DNA from: Sipunculus nudus
Taxonomy: Eukaryota; Annelida; Sipuncula; Golfingiida; Sipunculidae
Length of the DNA stretch: 64,000 nt
NCBI GenBank assembly: GCA_026874595.1
Contig: CM049313.1
Coordinates: 10,663,508 to 10,727,507 of the forward strand
Direction: 5' to 3'
Within the stretch, counting starts at the first letter, position 1. The number at the start of each line of letters is the position of its first letter. The translations under genes and the position numbers were made by a program. The notes beneath the pieces were generated by a model. It was not told the origin of the DNA and made no database searches. It saw nothing but the letters and a program-made list of their open reading frames with translations. This document shows, piece after piece, positions 47,456-62,273 of the stretch.

Positions 47456-48166
47456 AGTCGACGTGAACTGCATTATAAATCGAAATCGAGGTACACATGG
47501 TAGCATTTTCTGGCCAAAAATAGATAGAGCGGGAGACTTGCGACCTGTAACTGAAACAGGAATGACAAGAATCTCGGTCTGTATATGAGCAATATGCAGA
47601 TATATTAAACATTACAAAGAGGGAAAATTAATGTGTCGGTATAACCTTAAGGTGGCCAGGGATAGGGGTGGTGGTGGGTACATTTGGGCGTCGCCCAGCG
47701 GACCCAGTGCACTGCATAGGCTTCGGAATTTTGCGGCAGTGCATAGGTGGTGCCTCTGGCTGTACAGAAATACAAGGGATGTCAGGAAGAATTTCTCATA
47801 TTTTAGTTCAGAGGGGAAAAAATGTAAATTTCCGGTATTTTTTAGGTCAGATTTAAAAAAGGAATCGGCCGCCTGGCGGCCGTTTTTTAAACCAGAATCG
47901 CGAGAATAAGGTTGAGCCATGCGTGGCCCCAGCCCGAGTACATACTGGAATATGAAAGAGATCGAAAAAGCACTGGCTGAATGGCGGAGGAAATTTTAAT
48001 TTCCGTGCAGCCCATGTGTAGGTGCTGAAAAAGGCCTAAAATGTCTGCAGGGGCTCACTTTGTTTGAGAGGCTGTCGTGTTCTCGCTGGGCCATTTACAA
48101 GGCCGAGATTTGGCCATCTATAACATATTTGTATGTTTTTCACAGAAATTAAAAGCAATATATGTG

Positions 48167-48706
48167 TTGTGCATGGACTTTATAATTTAAGGTGGCCAGG
48201 GATAGGGGTGGTGGTGGGTACATTTGGGCGTCGCCCAGCGGACCCAGTGCACTGCATAGGCGTCGGAATTTTGCGGCAGTGCATAGGTGGTGCCTCTGGC
48301 TGTACAGAGATACAAGGGATGTCAGGAAGAATTTCTCATATTTTAGTGCAGAGGGGAAAAAATATAAATTTCCGGTATTTTTTAGGTCAGATTTAAAAAA
48401 GGAATCGGCCGCCTGGCGGCCGTTTTTTAAACCAGAATCGCGGGACTAAGGTTGAGCCATGCGTGGCCCCAGCCCGAGTACATACTGGAATATGAAAGAG
48501 ATCGAAAAAGCACTGGCTGAATGGCGGAGGAAATTTTAATTTCCGTGCAGCCCATGTGTAGGTGCTGAAAAAGGCCTAAAATATCTGCAGGGGCTAACTT
48601 TGTTTGAGAGGCCGTCGTGGTCTGGCTGGGCCATTTAGAAGACCGAGATTTGGCCATCTATAACATATTTTTATGTTTTTCACAGAAATTAAAAGCAATA
48701 TATGTG
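48167..48706. repeat. Short satellite monomer (540 bp) in second array
   Basis: Same TTAAGGT deletion junction. Counterpart of 16737-17276, with a private AATATAAATT change near 48362. Confidence 0.92.
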
Positions 48707-48928
48707 TTGTGCATGGACTTTATAATTTAAGGTTACACCGCCATATTGCATCCCTGGCAAACGTGTGGACCTAATTGACAGGACCGGGCTAAAGGGCAGG
48801 GCAGGGCCGGGGTCACTGGGTGCATCTCGCGTAAAATAAAAATGGCAAGTAAGGGGACTGTATTTGAGGGATGAGCATAAATAACGACCTATTTAATAGA
48901 AAAGGTCTGGTTGTTTTAGAACGCTTAA

Positions 48929-50502
48929 GTTTCCACTCCAGAGAAAGTTTTAAAATTGAGTATTTGGTTGCAAAAATTGGGATTTCAGGGTCTTTTCTCT
49001 ATTTATATGTTTGAAAACTCCTTGAAACAGGCATGGGACACCTTTTAACAGCCAGCTAGTGGGATCATGAAAATTAATGAGCGTTGTAGGCTTCTCCGCC
49101 CCAAGGCCTTGCAGGTACAAACTGTTTCATATTTTAGGGGTAGGGGGTAACAGATATGCACATAGGTTCTTGTTTTTCTCATACATATTGTCATATTTAT
49201 TATCATTGCAATAGGAATGTTCCAACAAATCCATTGATACCAAGATCTTGCAGATATGTTGAGATTTGCAAAAACTATGAAACAAAAGACACTTTGAAGA
49301 GCATATTTATGCAAATATTTGACTTGCTTTTCCATGATTGTTTATTGTGTCTAGTCATGCTAAATTTGGAAAAGTAATGTTAAATATGTATATGCATTTG
49401 TGCTGAAAGATGCTTTAAACATATTCAGATATAAAGATATGGCTAAATCCCCAAATATGCCTTTGGTGCCCATTATATCTGGGAAAATGTAAATTTTTAA
49501 GAAAAAAAATAAGGGGTAGGGGGTTCAATAGTGGCCTAAGAATTTTCACATATAATTTCTTAAAGCCAGATTAAATATCATGATGAAGCTAATGTTCTTC
49601 TTATTGCATTGATTCCAAAGTTGTGCACTTATGATTTACAATAAGAAATTATGGTCCATACACCCCTGGAAAGTCGCACCAAAAAAAAGTTTTCAAATTG
49701 AGGACGCAGTTTGTAATAAAAAGTTTACTTGCAGGGTGTTTGCAGCATTTATATGTACGGAAACACCATGAAACGGGTAAAGGACACCTTAAAACAGCAA
49801 GCTAGTGAGATCATGGAAATTCCGGAGGGCTGTAGGCTTCTCCAGCCGAAGGCCTTGTAAGTTCATGGTTCAAACTGCCCCATATATAAGGGAAAGGGGG
49901 TAACAGATATGCACATACCTTCTCGGTTTTTTTTTTTTTTTTTCATGCATATTATCTTATTTATTATCATTGCAATTGGAATGTTCTTAAAAATCCAGTG
50001 ATACTAAGATCTTGCAGATATAATGAGAATTGCAAAAGCTATGAAGCAAATGACACTCTGAAGATGGCAATTCTGCAAATATTTTACTTGCTTGTCCATG
50101 TCTGTTTATTGTGTCTAATCTTGCAAAATTTTGAAAACTAATGCTAAATATGTATATGTATTTGTGCTGAAAGATGTTTTAAACATATTAAGACCTAAGG
50201 ATATGCCTAAATATTAAAAGATGCCTTCGGTACCAATAATATCTGAAAAAAGTCATCTTTTAAGAAAAAAATAAGGGGTAGGGGTACAAAATTGGTCCAA
50301 GAATTTTCACATGTTACATTTTCAAGGCCAAGTTATATATCATTATAAAGCCTTTGTTCTTCCAATTCCATTGATGCCACAATTGTGCACTTTTGATGTA
50401 TAATAAGAAAGTTATGGTCCTAAACCAATGGAAAGTCGCACCAGAAAAAAGTTATACAAATTGAGGACGCGGTTTATAACAAGTTGATTTTCGAGGTGTT
50501 TG

Positions 50503-50565
<63 letters not shown>

Positions 50566-50671
50566 AAAACACCTGGAAATGAGTAAAGGACACCTCAAGG
50601 AAGAAAACTAGGGGGGTCGCGAAAATTCCCAAGGGGGGGGGGGAGGTTTTCACTTTCTGGCCCATGGACTA
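48929..50671. repeat. Degenerate ~745-bp tandem repeat, copy B
   Basis: Counterpart of 17499-19240. It differs mainly in a longer T run near 49927 and a (TA)n tract near 50506-50562 that is a few bases shorter than in copy A. Confidence 0.75.
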
Positions 50672-50785
50672 TAAAGCTCAGATGACTTTCAGTCAGCTTA
50701 GCTTATAAAGGCATGCCAGGGATTGTTATGAAACATGCGGATGATCTCACACTTACAAGTATAAATGGATTGGTCAGGGACGCTG

Positions 50786-51092
50786 AAGTGTTATTACATT
50801 AACGGTTAATTTTTTTTACATTAACGATTTGGGAACTTTTTTTTACATTTTCGGTTAATTTATTATTACGTTATCGGTTAGCAAAAGTTATTACATTATC
50901 GGTTGATTTTGTCTTACATTATTGGTTATTGTTACATTATCGGTTGTTTATTTTTTATTACAACATCAGTAAATATTACATTATCAGTTGATTTGTTGTT
51001 ACATTATCAGTTTGTGTTACATTATCGGTTGATTTGTTATTACATAATCGGTTAAAGTTACATTATAAGCTGATTATTTCATTATCAGTTGA
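50786..51092. repeat. TTACATTATCGGTT minisatellite, copy B
   Basis: Counterpart of 19355-19660, with very few differences (for example ACATTATTGG against ACATTTTTGG). Confidence 0.75.
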
Positions 51093-51395
51093 AACATGGA
51101 GGAACGACCGTGCGGATTTACGGTCCGTCTGGTAAGATGCAGCATGAAGCATGCCGCTCCAAAGAGATCACCCAGGCTTCCCAAACACAGCCTTGTAAAT
51201 TGCAAACCCTACAAGCACCTGATCTTAATACAATAAATAAAGTCGAGGTTTATGTCACCGAAAAACAAGTGGCCCATGGGCCATGACGCTCAGCTAATTA
51301 AGACTGGGTGCTTATTTTTTTTATTAATGTTATATATTGTCTGTTAGAATAGCCTATGGCTAAAGTTACAGTGTTGAAAAAATGGACAGAAAATA

Positions 51396-53192
51396 AAATT
51401 TCAGGATTCATAGGAGACCTGCCCAGTCCCCCCTGGATTTCACGAAAGAGGCTTCCAAGGAAAATGGATACAATTTGTACCCTGTCTGTCTGGGTGCTCA
51501 AAATCATTATTTCTGGTCCATAGCTGGCAGAATATAGGTCACCATGATCCAATTTCAGGTTTCCAAGGAGAATTGCCAAGGATTTCCCTGAATGTCATGT
51601 TAGAAGATTCTAGGTCTAATGGATATAATTTGTGCCTTGTCTTTATGGGTGCTCAAAACCATTTTTCAGTCAATAGGTCACACAATATAGGTCACCATGA
51701 CCTAATTTCAGGTTTCCAAGGACACTTGTATAAGACTGAATTTAATATTAAATGATTCTAGGCCTAATGGATACAATATGTGTCCTGACTGACTGTCTGG
51801 GTGCCTTTATGACTTCTTTTCCTAAAGGTCGCAAAATACAGGTCACGGTGACCTAATTCAGTTTTCCACAGACATTTGCCAAGGACGTCTCAGGAATGTT
51901 ACATTAGAAGATTCTAGGCCTAACAAATACAAAGTGTGCCCTGCCTGACTTTCTGGATGCTCAAAATCCTTTTTTCGGCCTGTAGGTCACAAAATGATGG
52001 TCACCATGACATAATTTTAGGTTTCCAAGGAGATTTGCCTAGGACCTTCCAGGATGTTGCATTAGAAGATTCTAGACCTTACAGATACGATTTGTGCCCA
52101 TTTGACATTTAGGGTGCTCAAAATCAGGTTTTTGTCTCGTAGGTCACAAAATGTAGGTCACCATGACCTTATTTCAGGTTTTCAAGGAGCTTTGCCTAGA
52201 GCCTTCCAGGAAATTGTGTAAGAAGATTCTAGGCCTTACAGATACGATTTGTCACCATCTGACAATCAGGGTGTTCATACGACCTCTTTTTCCTATAGGT
52301 CGCATAATATAGGTCACAATGGCCTAATTTCAGGTTTCCAAGGACATTTGCCTAGGATCTCCCTAAATGTCATGTTGGAGGACTCTAGGCTTAATGGATA
52401 CTATTTGTGCCCCATTGACTGTCTGGGTGCTCAAAATCATGTTTTCGCCCCATAGGTCACAAAATATAGGTCACTATGAACTAATTTCAGGTTTCCAAGG
52501 AGATTTGCCTAGAAACTCCCAGGATGTTGAGTTAAATGATTCTAGGCCTCACATATACGATTTGTCCCCATCTGACATTCAGGGTACTCGAAATCATGTT
52601 TTCGGCCTGTAGGTCACAAAATATAGGCCACCATTTCAGGTTTTCATGGAGATTTGCCTAGGACCTCCCTAAAAATCAAATTGGAGGATTCTAGGCCTTA
52701 ATGATTCAATTTGTGCCCCGTCTGACTGTCTGGATGCTAAAAATCATGCTTTCGGCCCGTAGGTCATAAAATATAGGTCACCATGACCTAACTCTAGGTT
52801 TCTAAGGAGATTTGCCTAGAAACTCCCAGGATATTGTGTTAGAAGATTCTAGGCTCCACAGATACAATTTGTCCCCATCTGACATTAAGGGTGCTAATAT
52901 GACATCTTTTCCTTATAGGTCGCAGAATACAGGTCACAGTGGCCTAGTTTCATGTTTCCAAGGAGATTTGCCTAGGATATCCCAAAATGTCAGGTTAGAG
53001 GTTTCTTGGTCTAATGGACACAATTTGTGCCCCGTCTGACTGTTTCGGTGCTCGAAATCATATATTCGGCCCGTAAGTCACAAAATATAGGTTACCATGA
53101 CCTAATTTCGGGTTTCCAAGGAGATTTACCCAGGACCTCCCTGGATGTACAGATAGAAGATTCTAGGTTTAACGGTTACGATCTGTGCCCTG
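51396..53192. repeat. ~157-bp tandem array, copy B
   Basis: Near-identical counterpart of 19965-21760 with the same unit count. One substitution (A at 51845 against G in copy A) restores a perfect AGGTCA-n3-TGACCT palindrome at 51840-51854. Confidence 0.88.
51840..51854. promoter_or_regulatory. Perfect AGGTCA-n3-TGACCT palindrome, copy B only
   Basis: The spacer is CGG. Copy A has AGGTCG at the matching position, so copy B has four perfect sites to copy A's three. Confidence 0.4.
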
Positions 53193-55003
53193 TTAACGGA
53201 CGGACGGCCGGACGGACGCCGGACAAAGGGTGATCGCTATAGCTCAGATGACTTACTGTCAGCTGAGCTAAAAACTGGGTGTCGACGGCATGCACCTCGA
53301 ATCCCTTCGACCTCACCCTTCAACCAACCAGTTTCCAACAGATACAGTATATATGGACGACACCGCTCTAATGAATGACTTGGACCAAGTGGAATGTCAG
53401 AGGGCCGTGCGTTCTGTCCTTCCAGCATCCCAGTTGCAGGGGATCGTGCCCCCTGAACAGCAGAAGGTCGGAACCAGATTCCCTCCCTTTACGTTTGACC
53501 CTTTATGCATAATGTTTTACAGTATATTTCATCCACACATTATATACAAATAAAGTTGCACCCGGTGAACGATCACACGTAGAATATACCGTTTTTATTA
53601 CTGCTCTGGACTGATTAAAATGGCAGTGCAATATATTTATTAAGTTTGTTTGTTTATTTATTTTAACTTAATTTACTTAATAAAATATATTTAAATAAAA
53701 TATATAGAGTTGTCTGAATATCTTATCTCATTATCAACAACTATTTATAACAGTATATATAATGAACTAAATTAAAAAAGGGAGACATAGAGCGTTACAT
53801 GACAATGGTAAAAGAAGACATACTATAGAAATATGAATGGACTCACGTATTCTAGATAAAGATAAAGTTTCATTTTATTATAATATATTTTATTCCCTGC
53901 AGCATAAATATATTGAGAAGTGTGTTTCAGCTATCCATATATCATATTTCTTATATTTGCTATTTGCCTTCGCCAGAACGGCGTGCGTTCATCTCATTTT
54001 GTGTGTGTGTGTGTGTTCCCTACACAACTCACGCAATTATGAACAGAAACTCTGAAATAATTAGGATATTTTGGCAATGGGCCAATGCAGAATCGTTTTT
54101 TGACTGGATCCGGCACATGATCCAGATTTAGGAACGTCACCAAGGAATATTCACAAATGCACAGTCACTTAGGAACGAATGAACCTGGAAATATGGGCCG
54201 TAAACAAACACGGTTTTCCGAGCATCCCACAATGGAGATCCCCCGCCACATAATGACATACACACACAAAGCGGAGGCTTACATTCCTTAGATTGCAGAT
54301 TTCTAGTTTATTCAGGGTAGGTTGTTTAAAGCACCTTTTCTGGTGGATTTTACGCTACATAAAATGAACTATTATTATTATTATTATTATTATCATCATT
54401 GTTATTATTATTATTACATAAACTATGTAGAAGGAGGAGAGTTATTGTAAGTCTGTAATTATATTATTTTAAATGTTTATAGTTTTGAGGTTATCAACCA
54501 ATGACTAATCAGAAAAAGGCATCATGTGTTGCTACAAGAACAGATAAACACCACTTCAGACAGTCCAAGTTTAAGTGCCGCTACCAGTGCGAAAATTGAT
54601 AATTTCTGTCCAGATATTATGGGGCTTTCTGGTAGATTTTAGTCAGGAAAACACCTGTAAATTGGATTTTACGGACCGAAACAGTAAATCACCTTATGAT
54701 TGTTCAAACTGAGAAATCCGATGTTGTCAAAATAAAGGATAAGGGTCATAGGACATATTCGCGCACATAAGTCTGAAATCGCGTCTGTGTACTTTATTAT
54801 CATAATATATACCTTGACAAACCATTTATATAAGGATTTTAGGGATTAATGAGGAATACTGATCCGACAAAACGAATCGCTACATGGTATCGCCTACAAA
54901 TATAGTATCGCAATATATTGCGATAACTTGGAGCGTATTGCGATAAGTTTTGCGAAATTTCCATTTTATTAAATTTATAAGAAATATGTGTGTTTTATGT
55001 ATC

Positions 55004-55048
<45 letters not shown>

Positions 55049-55670
55049 TATTATTATCATTTATAATTCCATATCATATTAAACATAATGACACAATATA
55101 TGCAGCAATTTTTAAGCTTATGCAGATCATTTTATTTAAAACAGGAAATAGGGCAACATTACATACTAATGTACTTTTGGCATTGCCCAAAGAAATGTTT
55201 AAAATCAAAGTCAGATAATATTAATGAATGATTGATTGTTATGACCTTGTTCGGCAGTTCTTTCTTTTTGCGTTACAAATATTTCTCGTATACCAATAAG
55301 TCATCGAGCACACATGCACGTCAGGTATATCAGACCAACTTGAAAACTACCTACCAAACGTCTAATGACACGGAAGAGGCTTTCACTTTAAGCCTCTCAG
55401 CAATCCCAACCCATTTAAATGTCTGTATACGTAACAGGCACGTTTTACTAAAAAAATCAGTTTTACTCATGTTAACAAAACATCGATATTTGAAAACCTA
55501 ATAGCGATTCGCAATAAGCGATTCACCGTATCGCGATATACCGATATATAAATGTGTTTTGGAGCATGTTTATAATAATTGAAAGCGAAAAATTCAATGT
55601 TAAATAACATAAATTAAAGAAATGAAATGTATATATCAGCTGTTTAAGATAAATCCCAACTTTCCATAAA

Positions 55671-56609
55671 CTATAGTCCGTTCCACCAACCGTGACACTA
55701 AGTTTTTTCGTGATATCTTGAATAAGAATTAAAACATAACAAAGAATTTTGGTACGGAGTTACACTAGAACGCGACCTAATTTTCTGACCCAAAAAATGC
55801 TACATACCCGAGATGAATAGCCTGTAATGAACAAATATCATAATACAGGAGAAACTCAGCTAGCGTTTACGACATTTTGTGCCTGGTCAACTGACATGAT
55901 TCTGCCTCGCACGCGCGTGACGTCATAAGCGGTGTTCCATTTTGCAGGTGGGAGGTTCCCGCTGTTTAGCGATGTGGAGTGGTCAAACACTAAACATGTG
56001 CACAACAGTACATCACTCTCATTAATAACATGTATGTAGCCCGTGCTATATGACTGTACATGAATTACACCCCTGCTCTCTCCCTTCGATAAGTTCGATA
56101 CGTTGTTTCAGAGTCTGAGGAGATCCTTTTTAAGTTAAAAAAAAAACAGACGCTTAAATTAACGATAAAATTATTATGAAAACTCGGCTAAAAAATGTCG
56201 TATTCGTCATAAAAAAAAACGCGGTTTCTACTAAGTGTCCCCCCCCCCCAATTTACTATCCTTTTGAATGATGATAAGCAGTGCCAGTGTTAATATTAAT
56301 AAAACGGCAAAAGCTTGTACAACGTGCATGTGTGCCCTTGATTTCTCCCAGGCACGTGTACCGGGCCTGCAGCACCAGCGAACCATAAAAATTTACAATG
56401 TATCACCATTTTGGCATTCTTTTTACAAATGTAAATAGATTAGTACCGGCTGTGGCTAGAAAACTTGTTGTCCAGAAATGAACGCTGACGGGCTTCACAA
56501 ACACCCGCCGAGGCTTTTGGGGTGGATATTTAATTGTGGGGGCCGTCAGCGTTCAATTCTGGACTTCATATATATGCAGTTGAACAGCACTAATGTCTTT
56601 GTAGTGCCC

Positions 56610-56661
<52 letters not shown>

Positions 56662-56804
56662 TTACAACGAAAATGTTCAGTTACACATTAACACCTAACG
56701 TGTTAATGTGTAACTGAACATTTTCGTTGTAAATTCTGTGTATCAGCTCTTAGCATCAGGCTAATGGAGCACTGTTAGATTCGTTCTGCACCTATATACT
56801 TCTA

Positions 56805-56856
<52 letters not shown>

Positions 56857-57732
56857 TTATGCGTGAACTGACGAAAAGTGTTTCATCATATCCTGTTCAT
56901 CAAACTTTTCTGCGGGGCAAATTAGTGATAGGCCTATTTCTATAAATCAACATAGGTGAAAATGCACCAACTCAGTTTAACTGAAACTTTGTGTTTCCAT
57001 GTGCGCGTAGGCCTATACATATAGGCCTATGCGTGAAAAAAATCTAGGTGTTTCCATGTGCACAGTGCGCGTACAGGCCTATGCGTATATGCGTGAACTG
57101 ACAGACGAATAGGCTACTTTGTATATTTGTAGTGGACAGAGCAGGCCTTCAACAATTACATGGTGAAGTGGCGTCATTTTACCTTGAATCCGGCCCTGAT
57201 TTCATGTAGACCCTATGCGTGAAAATCGCTCCTGTGGCGATTTTCACGCATATATAGGCTAATAATATACGCATTAATATATACGCTGACGGACACATGG
57301 AACCACCCCAGTTACAAAATCATACGGGCGATTTTTTTACGCATATACCACCAGTTACATCAATGAAGCTTTGAGCCCTATAAAATGGAAGAGCTCAACT
57401 TGGGCTGCTGACCACGGTGACATCTGCTGGCCTCTTCATAACGTGTATTCAGGAAATTTCACGCGACGACCGTGACGTCACGGTTACGTCATTCCATTAT
57501 GACGGCAAAGTTTTCACATACAAGCGCTGAGTTGGCCATGCAGTTCTCACCTAAAGAAAAACAACAACTCGGCGTCGTGATGTTAGTTGTTTTTCATAAA
57601 TTTTCGCTGACTTCATGTAAAATTAGGTCGTTTTCTCTGCATTTGCCGTACCGCTATGGACATACATGATAAATCCAGGGAGAAAAGAAACGCGAAAAAA
57701 CTTAGTGTCACGGTTGGTGGAACGGACTATAG
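55671..57732. mobile_element. TIR element, copy B
   Basis: Same element as 24232-26313, with inverted repeats at 55671-55710 and 57693-57732. It is ~20 bp shorter through microsatellite and homopolymer changes (C11 instead of C20). Confidence 0.88.
56655..56739. repeat. 85-nt perfect hairpin, copy B
   Basis: The arms 56655-56694 and 56700-56739 are perfectly complementary over 40 nt, with loop CTAAC. The position mismatched in copy A is paired here (ACAC/GTGT). Confidence 0.95.
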
Positions 57733-59355
57733 ACAATAGGCATTTTTTTGCTTTCAGAAAATATACCTTAACTAGTCGGAAATGTTAATCTTAAGCTAAA
57801 ACTTCATACAATCCAGAGAGAATCCTAAAACATTAACAGATAAAATAAGTTGGGAATCAAATGATTTGATCCGTTTAATTCATAAGATAGGGAATTGTGG
57901 AAAAACCTACAAATTGGTGACATGAATAAATGCACAATGACCCATAATGGATTAAAAACAACACAAGGCCATGCGCAGAGATCTGTCCCAAAATGTGAAA
58001 AAATGATTCTTAGGCGGTTCTTTGAATATGATTCAAATTTTGCATTACGACATGAACATATCTAGGGATGACAATGATTCTTAATAAACTTTAACCAGTC
58101 CTAATTTTCCAGTGGTAAAACTAGACAAGAAAAACTTAAAATTGTCTTAAATATATATAACACCTTAAAGTTTCTAGGTTCGATCCCCACCAGCGCCTCA
58201 AACACAAAATGAGGACATTTTTCTTCCTCCTTTACATAAACCATTCTTACTACATGTTCTTCTTTGGTAGGTACAAAGATTCTAACCACGACAGACCACT
58301 GATCGCAGGTGATTTATTTTTGCATTTTCAATGAGCGAGCATAGGAATTCTGATTTTGACCTAGTAGGGCGACCGGATTTCAGGTTAAAAATAATGAATA
58401 TGTTATCATAGATCTATTCTTCCGAAATAAAAAAAATTAAATTTGCTCACATATGCAAATGAAAAATCTGTTCACATGACGCGATTTATTTAGCAAATAA
58501 AGTTACGTGCATGCAAATATACGTTTGCAACACCTCCGGAGGCCGGGCAATTATACCTTTACTCATTTTATTTTACTCAAGGAGTATTGATACTCACCTA
58601 GCAGATATGTTCACATGACACAGTAGATTTATTTTGGTAAATTTACCTATGTGTGTACATATACTCATAGGAGTAAATGTCTGCATGTAAATGGGGCTAA
58701 ATTATACCCAAACCGCAATTTACCTAGACCGGAATGTTAAATTAAATTTATATATCCATTAAAATCAAAGTCTTGAAATTCCTTATTAATAGAATTGCCA
58801 ACCCAGAATTTACACTTAAAGAAGACAGAGGATTATACACTTTTTGAAACAGGTGTTGCTCTTTCCTTGTATGGTTATAAAATATTAGCGATGCAGGTCT
58901 TTCAGACTTCCCCTCTGTCTGCTTCTCTTGAGACCACCTTGAGTTCTGCTCTCTTTCACAAAATGCAGTTCATCTGTATACCCGCAACAGCCCACAATGC
59001 AGGAAGTTCCTCCAGATGATTATATTCTACCTGTGATTGGTGGGAGCGGATCCACGAATTTGGATTTATTTACTGTCCTCAGTACATACGTTTATACCTT
59101 TGACCTGGATCGCATCCAAACCGGGACGTGTAAAATTCCATTTACTTGGAATACCAGCATGATTCAATGACACAGTCTGTCTGCCAAGGGCGTACATAAC
59201 TAATTTATACGTAAAATGTAAACCTTTTTGTTTGTATCAAGAAGCCCATGTGTCTGATGCTTTCATAAGAATTTTCACGTCCTTTTCACGCTCCCTCTCT
59301 CATTTTCTGTCTGTCTGTCTCTCTCTGTAGTCCTTTACTTTTACTTTTGATATGT

Positions 59356-59404
<49 letters not shown>

Positions 59405-62273
59405 AGAGGACCATGATGCAGATGATGAAGATGGTGATGATAATGATGCTGCTGATAGAAAGATGGTAATGGTGATAAGACTGATGATGATGGTAGTAAT
59501 GATTATGGGAAGGTGGTGATACAAATATTATATATATATATATTAACACACACACACACACATATATATTGGTACGTGTGGGTCAATATATAGCTATCAC
59601 CTTCCCTATAGTTTATAACAAGGGATCTGTTTGCATTGTAATGAAGGATGCATAATTCCTTTTATCACGGAATATATTTTACAATATTTATAGCATTATC
59701 AAAGGATGCATGTTTTGTCCACAGAGTCCTTCCGTGCATGATTTATTCATACCTGCTGCCATGACTTGCGGCTAATTCCCGTATTGCGTTACCTTTATTT
59801 ACATCTGTATCAGAATGCGTCATTCCCTCATTCGTAACGATCATCCGTAAAAATATCACATCAACTACTCGAGCGAATCTTTAGATTATGCGCATAAAAG
59901 TAATTCTAAGGTAACTGTCTGACAGCCATATTGAATTTCCGTGGGGTCTGAAATTTGATAGCGCGGGTTATCTCATGTAAATATTCTTCTGAAAATTTTA
60001 CCTTCCCCAACGTTTAAAGAACTAACCATGATAACTGGACAATCATTGTGTCTTGACCTACGTTTCAATGGTCAAAGATATAGAAGAAACCAAATCAACA
60101 ACAGTTTAGTCCCTATTTTAAATTTTTACAAGCAAATTAGATCCTCCATTCCTAAATATCTGAAAACTAACAATGATACTTGGTCAAATATTGTTTCTAG
60201 GTCTATATTTTCATGGTCAAAGACTCAGAGAAACCATGTGAACAATGTTTTAGCTGAATTTTAGTTGGCAAATTTCGGATGTAATTGATGGAACTCATTT
60301 TGTTTATAGAAAACACAGCCCTGTGTACAGGGACCAGTTCAGCTTCTTGCACTGCAATAGAAATATGCCTTGGCGTTCATCCTCATTCAAAATATCACCT
60401 TTTTCGTTTTAAATGCAAATATAATGTATGTTGTGTTATCTTTTGTTAATTAATGAAAGTAAAAAATTAATTCACACTTACGAGTCGTGTTGGAATGTCC
60501 AACCTAAAGTTTATATAAGGTTAAGTTTCATGACGGATTTCAGTCCATATTCAAAGGCCAGATTTTTCAATTCACCAGATTATTTAATAGAAGCAACAAA
60601 ATCATTATAAGTGTCAATATACATGGTGAATATGATAGGAAAATAATATATATTGATACCAAATTCCGAAATTCATGGTATATGGAGATGGAGGAGAGTT
60701 TTACTTAATGCTTGTGTCTTCCTCTCTGTTTTGACCTAGTATTATTTCGGCCATGAAAAACTCCCTGTAAAACACCATAGTATTGAAACTGCACGGTATA
60801 AATCTTAGTTACCGTATTTGCAGCCCAAGGTAGACAAACGTTAATCACGTCCTAGTGGTAGAAAATTCATGACGATCACATGATACGATGGCATATAATT
60901 TAGTCTTTTTGACTAATTTATATGCACGGGACTATGAATATTACGACCATAACCTGTCGTGAAGACATCAGTGCAAAGCTCTGCGGTACCATCGGCCTTT
61001 CAGTGTTTGAGGCAGTATTTGGGATTGAACCGTACCCCAGAACCGTTCCCCGTGCCGTGCGGTTCAGAAAACTAATGCTCCTGCCACTTGGCTATGTCCT
61101 AGTAAACTCACCTAATCAAAGTTTCTAAGTGAAATATTGCAGAAATACTGTTTCTTTTTTGTTATTATGTGTGACTAAATATTAAGGTTAGTTCGTTTGA
61201 TAGTGCGTAGGATTATCTATTTTTTCCAATGGTCTTGTATCAGTCTTGGTAATGAAAACTTTTCATGTTTGACCAGTTACCATGGTTTCCAGCTAAAATA
61301 CTGAAGAAAGAGGGGTTCATCAATGGGAACCCTGTTTTGCACGTTAAATTTTAAAACATGGACTAACTATTTGATAACATGGTTTCATTTGAAGCTTTAA
61401 CCATGAACACCTAGGTCTAGACACAATGTAGGACCAATTATCATGGTGACTTCTTGACATTTTAAGAAATTAGAATCTACAACAATGGCGGCCCTAATTT
61501 GCATATTATACTTCAAAAAAGAACTACACCGTTGTAAGTATTGTTTCATTCGAATCTTTCACCATGAAACCTAGGTCTAGACACAATGTTCGACCAGTTA
61601 TCATAGATAGTTCTGGGGATATCGAAGACAGTAGTCTTTTCATCAATGGCGGTCCTAATTTACATATTAATATTTTAAATACGAAATAAATGGTTGTTAA
61701 TATATTTTTTCATTTGCATCTCTGGCCATTACAACCTAGGTCTAGACAAAATTTGGGACCAATTATCATTGTAAGTTCTTGACATATTAAAGAAATTAGA
61801 ATCTTCAACAATGGCGGCCATGATTTGCCTATTAAAATTCGAAATACGAACTAAACCGTTGTAAATATTGTTTCATTCGAATCCTTGACCATGAAAACCT
61901 AGGTCTAGACATAATGCTCGACCAGTTATCATGGTTAGTTCTTGAGATATTGAAGAAAACATAATTTTCGTCAATGGCAGTCCTTATTTGCATATTAGAA
62001 TAATTACCCAAGGTCTTCGTGAGGACAACCCATCTCAAAAGTTTCAGTTGACCGCTACCATTATAAATCCAACAAAAACCTTGACAATTCATAGATTCAC
62101 TATGGAATATATTCAGGCGGTAACTCAACTAAAAAAGCGACCGATATGGGGTAAACCCTGTGCGGAAGATAGTGATAAGGAATTTTAAATAAACCTGTGT
62201 TATTTCTGGGAACTTCTTGATTGGATATTTTAAAAAAGTCCTGGACAATGTGGTATTGCTGTAAAAATCTGTT

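Larger units (their letters stand above)
46756..48928. repeat. Second satellite array
   Basis: It starts abruptly at CTGTACAGAGATAC inside a short-type monomer (46756-47162). It continues with one full monomer (47163-48166), one short monomer (48167-48706) and a partial monomer ending at 48928. From 47163 it matches 15730-17498. The initial fragment instead matches short monomers such as 3011, not the hybrid at 15190. The left junction shares CTGTACAG with flanking AATTCTGTACAG. Confidence 0.95.
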
